Assembly (NCBI GenBank): GCA_963210315.1
Contig: OY723251.1
Location: forward strand, 1,798,001-1,862,000
DNA from: Rhynchopus euleeides
Lineage: Eukaryota > Euglenozoa > Diplonemea > Diplonemida > Diplonemidae
Length of the DNA: 64,000 nucleotides
Reading direction: 5' to 3'
In this document: in pieces, positions 55,676-64,000 of the stretch
Numbering within the stretch: the first letter of the stretch is position 1
Layout of the letters: each line of letters starts with the position of its first letter
The notes under the pieces: generated by a model
Seen by the model: the letters and a program-made list of their open reading frames with translations, nothing else
The model's database searches: none
Told to the model about the DNA's origin: nothing
Position numbers and translations under genes: made by a program

Positions 55676-58600
55676 ATGCTTCGTCGTGAACGCCGGCTGA
55701 ATGAGGGCACCAGCTGCAGTGCTGGGAAGGTGCACACTGCCCTGCTGTGCACCCTGTGCCTGTGGGCAGGCGCAGATGCATCGTTCCCCGAATGCCCCTG
55801 GAGGCCAAAGGACTGCCTCTATGGGATCAACCCGCAGTTCGGCGATGTTATGGAGGACTTCGCCAGGGGCGAGCGGGCCAGCATCGCACACAATACCGAC
55901 AGGCAGAACGCATTCTGCAACTTTGACAGCTGGAAGATGCGGAGCGAGTCGTGCGGCACGTGCCCCTACTCCTTTGAGTTCACCTCAGGTGTGCCGGCGG
56001 AGCTGCGCGGGGTCTCGCTGTGCCTCAGTGTCGTGGGAAAGGTCCCGTCGAACGACGCATCGCTGATGCACCTCGGGCACCGCTACAACAACCGCGAGAT
56101 GCGCGTCGTGTCAAGCATCTCCGGCTACTCCCACGACACAGCCGACTTCGCCGAACAGGACCTGGCAGACACCATAGTGTTCAGCCTGTCCCCCACCACC
56201 GTAGCGCGCCAGCTAAACAACACGCTCCTGATACAGTCGAATCCGGCGCGATTCTTCCTCCATCGCTCCCTCCAGTCGAACGCCCCGCCCATCTCCGCCG
56301 TCGAGGCGAAGGGGGTGGAGGACGTCGTCATGTTTAAGTGCCGCGAGGATGATCCCTTCCTCTCCCCGGTCCGCACCCTGAGGGAGAACCGCGGCGCGAC
56401 GGTGATGGGGAAAGTGCGCTTCCGCTGCCACGCAGACCCACGCACAGCTGACCTGCTGCCCTACGGGGGTGGGTCGTGCCCCATGGACTCACCTGCGCCA
56501 GAGATCTGCGCGTCGCAGCCGGATATCGCCAACCGGCTGTGCGCCGAGTGCCCCGTTGTGCTGCAGGACCCTGCCACGGGCAGCACCCTCGGGTGCGTGT
56601 GGGAGCCCGCTCTGCTGCCGCAGCGTGCTTACAACAACTTGGCATCCCTTGGCCTGCCCATCGCAGAGCGTGTGGTGGTTGTGGACGGCGGCATGCAGAT
56701 AAATCATGAAATGTGCACCGCAGACTACTGGGGGCAGTGGCGGGGGCGCATCGTGGTGGCCGTCATCACCGGAATCAGCTGCCCCGGGCCCTTCCTTGCA
56801 GCTTTCGCGCAGAAGGCGGGTGTGAAGGCGTTGGTGACGGCGATGCCGTCGTCACGGCTGAACGGCAATTCGCTGCACCTGCGTATCCCCATGGGGTCCA
56901 TCTTCAACGCGACAGAGGTCGCCCTGGTGCGGGAGTGGATGCAGCGGTTCCCCACGGGGCAGCCCGGGGTGTTTGAGGCGGATGCTCTGTTTCTGAGGCC
57001 GCCCCCCAAGGTGTGGCTCCCCACGCCTGCGCCGCCTGTGGTGCTGCGGCCCGTGTTGACGGTCGAGGAGGAGCACAGCATGCTGATGCAGGAGCCCTCG
57101 GCAGTGGTGGGTGTTGTGCTGGTGCCGGTGTTCTTCGCAGCCTTGGCGGCCCTCGTGTGGCGCCTCAGGGGGGTGGTGCCGTCGCGTGGGGCGCGGGGTG
57201 TGTCGCTTGCGCTGGGGTCAACGATGCTGGCCCTGTGCCTCGGTGTGACGCTGACGGTGGTGACGTATGTGCTCACTGTGACAGCTGGCCGTGCGGCGGA
57301 GTCTGCGCAGCGGAACAGCAAGCGTGACATTGTGTCACTCATGGATGCGCGCGACGAGGACACCAAGATGAACCTGACAATGGAGTACATGAAGAAGTCA
57401 GCCCAAGCCTTCTTCCACAGGGCAGACGCGCTGCAGGGGCAGCTGCGGCTGAAGGGCGACACCTACCGCTACGGGGCTTCCTTTGGTGACGCAGAGCGCA
57501 GCTACGACAACTGGCTGTCCAGGATGCGTGTGTTTCACCGGCTTCGGGTTCCGAACCAAGTCTCTGGGCTCGCTGTCCAGGTGATCATGCGCGACGGGTA
57601 CTATTACGATGACTTCAGTCTTGAGAACCATCCTTTCCTGCGTGTCAACGGGTCGACGCTGAAGGAGACGGGCCGTCCGTGGGACTACCCGCTTGCGGTG
57701 AAGATATGGGGCTGGTTCCTGACAGTGTCGCCACGCGTGTACAACCCTTTCAAGCGCCTGTTTTGGCACGAGCTACCCAGTGTATACGATACGGTGATGG
57801 ACTTCGACCGCCTGGACAACCAAGGCGGGAGCCCGGAAGGGCGGCTGCATGTGTCGTTTCTCCAGGTCACCCCTCCTACAGCGCACTGGGTTAGTCCATA
57901 CAGAGAGCGCGTCTCGCCGTACATCTCCCTCGCCCTGTCCGTGCCTGGCGACAACGGCCTGGTCGTGGTCTCCCTCACCCTGCAGGAGGTGTCACGGTTT
58001 ATCGGGCGCAGCTTCAGCGACGACATCCTGCCCAGCAGCATCGGGGACGACACGACCTACGCGTGGTACCTTAACACCGGGCTGCTGGTCGCATCCAACC
58101 ACGGGAAGCACCCACAGTGGAAGACGGTGGGCAACCTGGGGGACTGGGGCGCTCCCCGCTTCGCCTTCCAGTGCTTCAGCCTTTTCGACTCGCCATCGTG
58201 GGAGCTGAACGCCATGGCACACTTCCTGCTGGACCAGTACGGCAGGCTCGACGCCAAGGACCCAGGCGGCAAGGGTGTGCTGGTGCGCTCCTTCTCCCCA
58301 GCGGGCTACCTCCGCGAGCACCGCACGGAGGCGCTGTGGCTGGGCCTCGACGGCTCTGCCGACGATCTCAGCTGGCACCGGTGGGACACGTGGGCCGTGT
58401 GCCCCAGTGGCGGCACTGCGTGCCTCCGCTACGTCCCGGGGCGAGGGGGCGGGCAGGCGCTGCACTTCGACGGCACAGCAGAGGTGCGTGTGTCGCCATA
58501 CCTGACGCGGCGGGTCCCACACGTGGTGGACATCCGGGCTGCAGGGGGGGCAGGCGCCACCGACTACTACAACGCGAGCATTGCCTTCGGGGGTGTGCCG

Positions 58601-60982
58601 GACGTGGTTGCCGGTCTGTCGTCGTGGTCCCTCAACCCCCGGCGGGACCAGTGGGTCGCTGCCGAGCGTGAGAAGCTGTTCCGCCAGAACGACTACTCCG
58701 TGTCGGTATGGATACGGCGCGACACGCTTTCCACACGTGGCGTCGTGATCACCGATTCCTTCGGGATAGATGCCAACATGCGTCTCTACGCTGACGGGCA
58801 GATCGTGGTATCGCGTCTGCGCTATGGGTGTCGCACGGCGCCGCTGGATGTCCCTGTGGGGCGGTGGGTCTTCGTGGTGGCGACGATGCGCTTCACCCGC
58901 AGCCAGGTGCTGGGGCAGTGTGGGGTGTATATTGATGGGGTGCGGCGGGCCTGGGCCCTGGCAGCACGCCTGATGGAGCTCAAGCTGGTGGAGGGCACCA
59001 ACATGACTGTCGGGAGCAGCTTCACCGGATCCCTTCAGGACCTGCGTGTGCACAACAGGTCGCTCAGCCCGGAAAACGTGATGCAGTTGATGCGGACGGG
59101 TGACGCGCGTGTTCTTCCAAGTGTCAATGAGAGGCTGTGGATTGCAGTGTACACACACGGCTCGCTTGCACACAAAGGGAATCCGGTCTTCTCCTTCGCC
59201 ACCGTAGTGCCGCAGTCCAAGATCCTGCAGGGTGTGCGGCAGAACCAGGCGGAGGTATCCGAGCTGATGGCGCGGCAGGACCGCAACAGCGAGGAGCAGC
59301 TAGACAGGCAGTTCGAGGCGACGCTCATCATCGTGTCTGTGCTGCTCCTGGGCGGGGCGGTGCTGTTCACCGCACTCAACAACTACCTGACCCAGCCCTT
59401 CGCGCAGTTCGCCGTGAAGATCCTGCGGGTGTCGCAGGCCGACGTGGAGGGTATCGAGGCCCTTGCGGAAGACGTTTCCCTGCTGCAGGAGATCAACGTG
59501 ATGGCTGCCGCCATCAACACGCTTGTCGTCAACATGCGCGAGTACAAGACATTCATGCCGGAGGCTATCTTCGCACGTGAGGCACACCACATCGACCTCG
59601 ACGCCCACGAGGCCCCTGGCCTGGATTCCGGCTGTGCTGCTGTTGTGTTCACAGACATCCAGGGGTCGACAGCACTGTGGGAGGCGTGTCCGGACGGGAT
59701 GTCTGTCGGGCTGCGTGTGCACAACGCGGTGATGCGGGAGCAGATCGCTGCGTACGGCGGGTACGAGGTGAAGACCATCGGGGACGCCTTCATGGTCGCG
59801 TTTCCCGACCTGGACAGCGCAGCGGACTTCGCCCTGGCAACACAAGAGGCACTCGTCTCTGCCGATTGGCCCGCAAGCCTTCTGGAGCTGCCGACATGCA
59901 CGCGCGACATGGACACCGGCTACTGCGGGGTGCGTGTGCGTATGGGTGTGAACTTCGGGGACGTGAACGTGGAGCTGAATGAAGTGCTGCAGCGCTACGA
60001 CTACTTCGGCCCGACAGTCAACCGTGCCGCACGCCTCGAGGCCCAGGGCGTCGGGGGTGGCGTGGTGGTGGATAGTGCTGTGGTCGACGGGGTGGGTGCC
60101 ATGCGCGAAGGGCGTGCTGCGGTGCTGCCGCTGGGCAACTGCACCCTGAAGGGCATCGCAGAGCAGGCGCCCCTGTCGCTGCTGGTGCCGTTCTCCCTGA
60201 AGCAGCGCACGGCCTACATCCGCAGTGTCGTTGCTGCACGTGCAGGCAACCCCCTCGTGCGGGAGGACAGCTCACACGACACCGCCTCGACACATAGCAG
60301 CACGAGCACCGTCAGCCTGCGTCGGGTGGTCCGCAAGCATTCGCGCTCGACAATGAGCGTTGCGGAGCGATTCGACGAGAAGCTGTTCGAGGTCGGCAGC
60401 GCCACTGTCGCCCTCCTCAGCTGCAGCCTGGCGTCCAGCACCGCGGATACTACTACGCAGCAGACGAACACGCAACTCTCGCGCATCCTGACCTACCTGG
60501 GGCGGTGTGATGGGCGCCTGCTCAATGTGTGCGGCACGGCCGTGCTGCTGTCGTGGGGTGTGATGTCGCCCTGCGTCGGGCACGTTGAGGGTGCGCTGCG
60601 CTTCGTCAACATGGCGGTGTCAGGGACGCCCCACGAACTGCACTGCGGGATGTGCTGCGGGAAGGCGCTTTCCGGCTACATCGGGACCAAGGGGCAGCGC
60701 TTCGTGACAGCTGTGGGGCCCTGCGTGCAGCTCGGCTTTGCTGCCTTCTCACGGGCACAGGTCGAAGATCGGAGAGTGCTGCTCGCCACAGCCGATGACA
60801 CTGTTGCGTCTGCTGTGACCACTCGTGGCTTTGCAGTGGCTGTCGGCACGGTGAAGGCGGCAGGGCAGGAGTGCTCCCTCTATGAGGTGGTGCTGGAGGC
60901 TGTCGGCAGTGCGGACACCCGCCACGGCCTCTTCGCCCCGAAGCAGATCACACATGCAGATGGCAGCAAGGCTGCCTGGTGA
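55676..60982 (+). CDS. receptor-type adenylate cyclase, multi-domain (1768 aa)
   Basis: Makes cAMP from ATP. From the chosen start: signal peptide (TALLCTLCLWAGADA, about 23-38), Cys-rich extracellular region with a PA-like segment (to about 470), two membrane helices (about 476-497 and 510-538), a Cache-like sensor (about 560-860), a LamG-like jellyroll (about 1000-1140), a third membrane helix (about 1215-1240), a HAMP-like linker and a class III cyclase domain (about 1318-1480). The catalytic residues are present: metal Asp in FTDIQGST and TIGDAF, ATP-selecting Lys in VKTIGD and Asp in RYDYFG, and Asn/Arg in TVNRAAR. A second, degenerate cyclase fold lacking these residues ends the protein (about 1570-1745; GKALSGYIGTKG). 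It is intronless over 5.3 kb, unlike its neighbours. The frame is open to ATG 55469, but ATG 55676 aligns the signal peptide with the downstream paralogue. Adenylate rather than guanylate activity is inferred from the Lys/Asp pair. Confidence 0.87.
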   Translation: MLRRERRLNEGTSCSAGKVHTALLCTLCLWAGADASFPECPWRPKDCLYGINPQFGDVMEDFARGERASIAHNTDRQNAFCNFDSWKMRSESCGTCPYSFEFTSGVPAELRGVSLCLSVVGKVPSNDASLMHLGHRYNNREMRVVSSISGYSHDTADFAEQDLADTIVFSLSPTTVARQLNNTLLIQSNPARFFLHRSLQSNAPPISAVEAKGVEDVVMFKCREDDPFLSPVRTLRENRGATVMGKVRFRCHADPRTADLLPYGGGSCPMDSPAPEICASQPDIANRLCAECPVVLQDPATGSTLGCVWEPALLPQRAYNNLASLGLPIAERVVVVDGGMQINHEMCTADYWGQWRGRIVVAVITGISCPGPFLAAFAQKAGVKALVTAMPSSRLNGNSLHLRIPMGSIFNATEVALVREWMQRFPTGQPGVFEADALFLRPPPKVWLPTPAPPVVLRPVLTVEEEHSMLMQEPSAVVGVVLVPVFFAALAALVWRLRGVVPSRGARGVSLALGSTMLALCLGVTLTVVTYVLTVTAGRAAESAQRNSKRDIVSLMDARDEDTKMNLTMEYMKKSAQAFFHRADALQGQLRLKGDTYRYGASFGDAERSYDNWLSRMRVFHRLRVPNQVSGLAVQVIMRDGYYYDDFSLENHPFLRVNGSTLKETGRPWDYPLAVKIWGWFLTVSPRVYNPFKRLFWHELPSVYDTVMDFDRLDNQGGSPEGRLHVSFLQVTPPTAHWVSPYRERVSPYISLALSVPGDNGLVVVSLTLQEVSRFIGRSFSDDILPSSIGDDTTYAWYLNTGLLVASNHGKHPQWKTVGNLGDWGAPRFAFQCFSLFDSPSWELNAMAHFLLDQYGRLDAKDPGGKGVLVRSFSPAGYLREHRTEALWLGLDGSADDLSWHRWDTWAVCPSGGTACLRYVPGRGGGQALHFDGTAEVRVSPYLTRRVPHVVDIRAAGGAGATDYYNASIAFGGVPDVVAGLSSWSLNPRRDQWVAAEREKLFRQNDYSVSVWIRRDTLSTRGVVITDSFGIDANMRLYADGQIVVSRLRYGCRTAPLDVPVGRWVFVVATMRFTRSQVLGQCGVYIDGVRRAWALAARLMELKLVEGTNMTVGSSFTGSLQDLRVHNRSLSPENVMQLMRTGDARVLPSVNERLWIAVYTHGSLAHKGNPVFSFATVVPQSKILQGVRQNQAEVSELMARQDRNSEEQLDRQFEATLIIVSVLLLGGAVLFTALNNYLTQPFAQFAVKILRVSQADVEGIEALAEDVSLLQEINVMAAAINTLVVNMREYKTFMPEAIFAREAHHIDLDAHEAPGLDSGCAAVVFTDIQGSTALWEACPDGMSVGLRVHNAVMREQIAAYGGYEVKTIGDAFMVAFPDLDSAADFALATQEALVSADWPASLLELPTCTRDMDTGYCGVRVRMGVNFGDVNVELNEVLQRYDYFGPTVNRAARLEAQGVGGGVVVDSAVVDGVGAMREGRAAVLPLGNCTLKGIAEQAPLSLLVPFSLKQRTAYIRSVVAARAGNPLVREDSSHDTASTHSSTSTVSLRRVVRKHSRSTMSVAERFDEKLFEVGSATVALLSCSLASSTADTTTQQTNTQLSRILTYLGRCDGRLLNVCGTAVLLSWGVMSPCVGHVEGALRFVNMAVSGTPHELHCGMCCGKALSGYIGTKGQRFVTAVGPCVQLGFAAFSRAQVEDRRVLLATADDTVASAVTTRGFAVAVGTVKAAGQECSLYEVVLEAVGSADTRHGLFAPKQITHADGSKAAW

Positions 60983-61853
60983 GCCCTGCTGTGCAGCACG
61001 GAGTGTGGCTCTTGTCACATTCGGGGCGGTTGATACTGCGAGGGCACTTCTTTGAACGGCATGATCCTGAGACGGAACGATAAGGGTTGTGCTCGGTGAC
61101 TACCCGTCCCAGGCGCGGACACGGTGCGCCTTACCAAATGACCCTCCATACCGTGTGCCATGTATTGCGGGTGGGTTGCCTCACAGCTGCCGGACACAAT
61201 GTTCGCTGGAAGGGTTCCTTGCACTTGCATGATTTGTTCGAGGTGAGATCGAGATAGTGGAAGCGATCAACAAGTACAACCACTCTCTCTCTGAGATCTC
61301 GGATTTTTACCTCGCCCCTTTTCTATCCTCCGACACAAACAGAGACTCAAAACTTTCAGCCGGATTGCAGTGATTTGGGAGAGGTATACGCGCGCATTTT
61401 TTTGTAGAACGCGCAAGTCACCCGCCCAGGCGAGAAGTGTGTTAGGCATGCAAATGAGCTGTGTGACAGCAAATGTGGGCGTGCTTCTCTGCATCATTTG
61501 CTTCTCTGCCTTGGGGCAGTGTCGCCCTCATTCCGCAGATTACCGCCCCAGTTGCACAAACAAACACATTACGTACACCGGCTCCTTATCATGTCATCCG
61601 TGTTCATTCATGCACATCCCGACCGCATAACAATCATGCAAAGATTCATGCTGATGCTGCAGAGCATTTTCATGTTGTGCAGCACCAGAGGCCCCAGCGT
61701 GAGAAATCTTGTGAGACTGTACTGTGTGCCAAGCCCTCCCCTGCCTGCACCTTGCCGCATTCAACAAGTAGCGAAATCATGCAAATCCTTGTCTGGTGCA
61801 GGCCTGTATTGGATCGGTACCTGTCCACCAACGCACCACGTCACAGGAATGTA
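60983..61853. other. spacer between the tandem cyclase genes
   Basis: No gene seen. A GTGGAAGCGATCAA segment at 61259 recalls the start of the TTTT-element 3' end but does not continue. It should hold the first gene's 3' end and the second gene's promoter. Neither can be placed. Confidence 0.4.
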
Positions 61854-64000
61854 ATGTGGGTGGCACTCCTCAGCGCTGTGGTTCTGTCAGGCGTGCCTGA
61901 GTGCCACTATGACATGTATGAGTGCATCAGCACGTACAACCCACACTTCTCTGATTTGATGCAGCGCCGCTTTGATGGGGATTTTGAATTGATTACAGAC
62001 AACCCCGAAAACCAAGACGTATACTGCGACCTCGACAACTGGATCAAGCGCAGCGAGCTGTGCGGGCCGTGTGCCTACACATTCGAGTTTACATCAGGCG
62101 TGCCTGCTGAGTACATCGGGCTGCAGCACTGCGTCGGTGCGCTGGAGAAGACGCCCTACATCGAGGAGTCGAACATGGACATCGCCAGCCCGTACAACGG
62201 CAGGGAGATGCGTGTGGTGACGCACGCGGGTCGTGGGTGCAGCACATCCGACTACGGGGATGCAGACCTGTCAGACACCATCGCGTTCTACAACTACATG
62301 GACTCGTTTGGGTGTGGCGGTGGGGTTGCCGGTGGTGCACGTGTGCAGCGCGAGTTGGGCAACAAGCTGTCTGTCTTCATGTTCACATTCCACAACGCAC
62401 TGTACGACAACCTCCCGTGGCGTCTTTACTCGTCATCGAAAGGCATCGAGGACGTTGTGATGATGCAGGCTAAGTCCGAGGCACAGGACCTGCCGATCCT
62501 GAAGCTTCTGAAGGCGGCAACAGGCGAGGTGCGTGGGAAGTTTGTGTACCACTGTGGTGCAGACAAGCCGCGTGCGAACCTGGAGGCGGCGGACTTGTCG
62601 GATTTTACTGGTGGCAACTGCCCCTGGTGGTTCCTGGATGTAACACTCTGCCGCACCAACCCCGACCCTGCGAAGCGGCTGTGTGCCGGGTGCCCGCTGA
62701 TGATGCACGACCCGGTGACGGAGGAGGAGCTGGGGTGCCTGTGGCAGCCTGAGCTGCTGCCGATGCGGCGCCACAACAGCATGGCGGACATGCTGGAGTT
62801 CCCGCTGAAGGAGAAGGTGCTTTTCATCGACTTGGAGCTGTTGCCGAACAAGGACTACATGTGTGACTTCGACAAGTGGGACACAGATCTTGTGCGTGAC
62901 CGCATCGTTGCGTTCCGCCCCCCAACAGACTCTTGGCGGTGCTCACGCCCCGACTATGCAGTCCTGATGCAGAGGGCAGGTGTGCGTGCGTGGGTTGTCC
63001 CTGACAAGCGCCGCATTCACGGTGTGGGGCGCAACATCAACCTGCCGATCGGATCCATGACCGACACATACTTCGCGCCTCCCGCAGTTGACTTCCTCCG
63101 CACCAAAGGCCTGCAGGTGGCGCAGCACACATACGAGGTGGAGCTCCTGTTCCGGCAGCCTGCACCTGTTGTGTGGAACGACACGCCTGCCCCGGTTCCT
63201 TTCGGTGCGGAGCTGACCGTGGACACCGACACGAAGCCGCTGATGGAGGAGCCTGTGGCGGTGGCAGGTGTGGTGCTCATCCCACTCGCCACACTCGCGA
63301 TCGTCCTGAAGCTGGCCCACGACAGGCAGACCGCCACATCCCTGCCTGCAGCACGCGGCATCCCGCTGGGGTTGTCGTCCACACTGCTGTCCGCCTCGCT
63401 GGCTGTGCTGCTCGCGATTGTGACCTTCATACTTGCGGACAGTGCAGGCAAGGACGCGGAGAGGGCACAGCGCAACAACAAGGAGGAGGCTGTCCAAGTC
63501 ATGGTGCTGCGTGAGGGCAGGATCACAAACGACCTCATCGGGCTGTACATCAGGACGGTGGCTGTGGTTCTGCACACGGGCATCATGACTGTCCTGGACC
63601 GTCTCCGACAGGATAGCGAGTTGGTTCTCGGGTTTGCACCGTTCGGCACCGAGCAGCGCACTTACAGATCATGGAAGGCGAGAACAGACAACATCACCAC
63701 AGGTCGACTCTTCAAAGATCGTCGTCGGTTCACCACAGGATCGATGCTGCAGGTGTTCCTCTTTGATGGGTGGTACTGGGATGAGTTTGGTGTCACAAAC
63801 GATCCTTACTCGCCCATGCTGAACGGGACGCAGCTCACACTGCGCGACACGAACCAGCCATACCTGCACCCTCTGTTCCAGAGCTTCACGCAGGTTGTGT
63901 TTGAGCCGTCTGTGTACGACCCCTTCAAGCGGCTGTGGTTGACAGACCTCCCCGCCTCCTTTCCGAATGTGGTGGAGATGGAGAAGAGTCCCCACTACCA
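61854..64000 (+). CDS. paralogous receptor-type adenylate cyclase, N-terminal part (cut by window end)
   Basis: Open from ATG 61854 to the window edge (715 codons and two bases, no stop). Signal peptide MWVALLSAVVLSGVPEC. The Cys-rich extracellular region aligns with the upstream gene (CDLDNWIKRSELCGPCAYTF matches its CNFDSWKMRSESCGTCPYSF; both have FTSGVPAE and the GIEDVVM/GVEDVVM motif). Two membrane helices at about 469-489 and 505-528 are followed by the beginning of the Cache-like region (FDGWYWDEFGV, YDPFKRLWLTDLP). The cyclase domain itself lies beyond the window, so the activity is inferred from the paralogue. This is a tandem duplication with substantial divergence: the cysteine framework is kept while loops differ. 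It is also intronless as far as visible. An in-frame TAA is not applicable, as the stop is outside. Confidence 0.83.
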   Translation, partial: MWVALLSAVVLSGVPECHYDMYECISTYNPHFSDLMQRRFDGDFELITDNPENQDVYCDLDNWIKRSELCGPCAYTFEFTSGVPAEYIGLQHCVGALEKTPYIEESNMDIASPYNGREMRVVTHAGRGCSTSDYGDADLSDTIAFYNYMDSFGCGGGVAGGARVQRELGNKLSVFMFTFHNALYDNLPWRLYSSSKGIEDVVMMQAKSEAQDLPILKLLKAATGEVRGKFVYHCGADKPRANLEAADLSDFTGGNCPWWFLDVTLCRTNPDPAKRLCAGCPLMMHDPVTEEELGCLWQPELLPMRRHNSMADMLEFPLKEKVLFIDLELLPNKDYMCDFDKWDTDLVRDRIVAFRPPTDSWRCSRPDYAVLMQRAGVRAWVVPDKRRIHGVGRNINLPIGSMTDTYFAPPAVDFLRTKGLQVAQHTYEVELLFRQPAPVVWNDTPAPVPFGAELTVDTDTKPLMEEPVAVAGVVLIPLATLAIVLKLAHDRQTATSLPAARGIPLGLSSTLLSASLAVLLAIVTFILADSAGKDAERAQRNNKEEAVQVMVLREGRITNDLIGLYIRTVAVVLHTGIMTVLDRLRQDSELVLGFAPFGTEQRTYRSWKARTDNITTGRLFKDRRRFTTGSMLQVFLFDGWYWDEFGVTNDPYSPMLNGTQLTLRDTNQPYLHPLFQSFTQVVFEPSVYDPFKRLWLTDLPASFPNVVEMEKSPHY

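Noticed and set aside
57992..59173. 393-codon antisense open frame over the cyclase gene
   Set aside because: Falls wholly inside a gene with recognisable domains on the other strand. His/Arg/Pro-rich shadow.

Overview
The window reads as nuclear DNA of a protist with a large, repeat-rich genome. Three coding genes share GT-AG introns, C-rich tracts before the 3' splice sites, (A/C)CC-type start contexts and high third-position GC. They sit in long non-coding stretches full of poly-C/poly-G runs, microsatellites and nested transposons. A receptor-type class III adenylate cyclase with extracellular sensor domains, a tail-anchored ankyrin protein, a BTB protein and a CCCH-finger protein, together with tyrosine-recombinase retroelements, would fit a photosynthetic alveolate such as a chromerid (for example Chromera). 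This is an inference from style; no sequence here proves the taxon. There is no bacterial operon structure, rRNA, convincing tRNA or CRISPR array. || Layout. 0.6-6.35 kb: nested repeats, comprising a palindromic array, a TA-flanked MITE, a 1.5 kb fold-back element, a 0.76 kb element inserted in an older repeat, and a 1.3 kb terminal-inverted-repeat (TIR) element. 7.8-8.6 kb: CCCH zinc-finger gene. 11.5-13.6 kb: a ~600 bp TACATGTA palindrome holding a second MITE copy, then a fold-back element with two 341 bp arms. 14.1-16.9 kb: a broken or spliced DDE-type transposase gene. 17.0-17.6 kb: 225 bp tandem repeat. 17.6-30.9 kb: low-complexity non-coding DNA with small MITEs and hairpin repeats. 30.9-32.7 kb: a complete non-autonomous element with TIRs, a 5 bp target duplication and an internal 550 bp tandem duplication. 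34.5-37.6 kb (minus strand): a tyrosine-recombinase (YR) retrotransposon encoding a gag-like protein, YR and RT/RNase H in overlapping frames, followed by split direct repeats. 38.1-41.3 kb: a 3.2 kb TIR element. 41.4-46.1 kb: two head-to-tail copies of a TTTT-flanked element, the first carrying satellite arrays. 48.5-64.0 kb: the gene-rich part, all on the plus strand: ankyrin/tail-anchor gene (3 exons), BTB gene (2 exons), and two tandem paralogous receptor-type adenylate cyclase genes, the second cut by the window end. || Function. The cyclase pair would make cAMP at a membrane in response to an extracellular cue sensed by Cache-like and LamG-like domains. The ankyrin and BTB proteins are likely adaptor/scaffold proteins. 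The rest is transposon biology. The most novel items are the YR retrotransposon with an altered RT active-site box, the tandem TTTT-flanked family, the large palindromes that end at a shared GATCCCACCGTG border, and the multi-domain cyclases.
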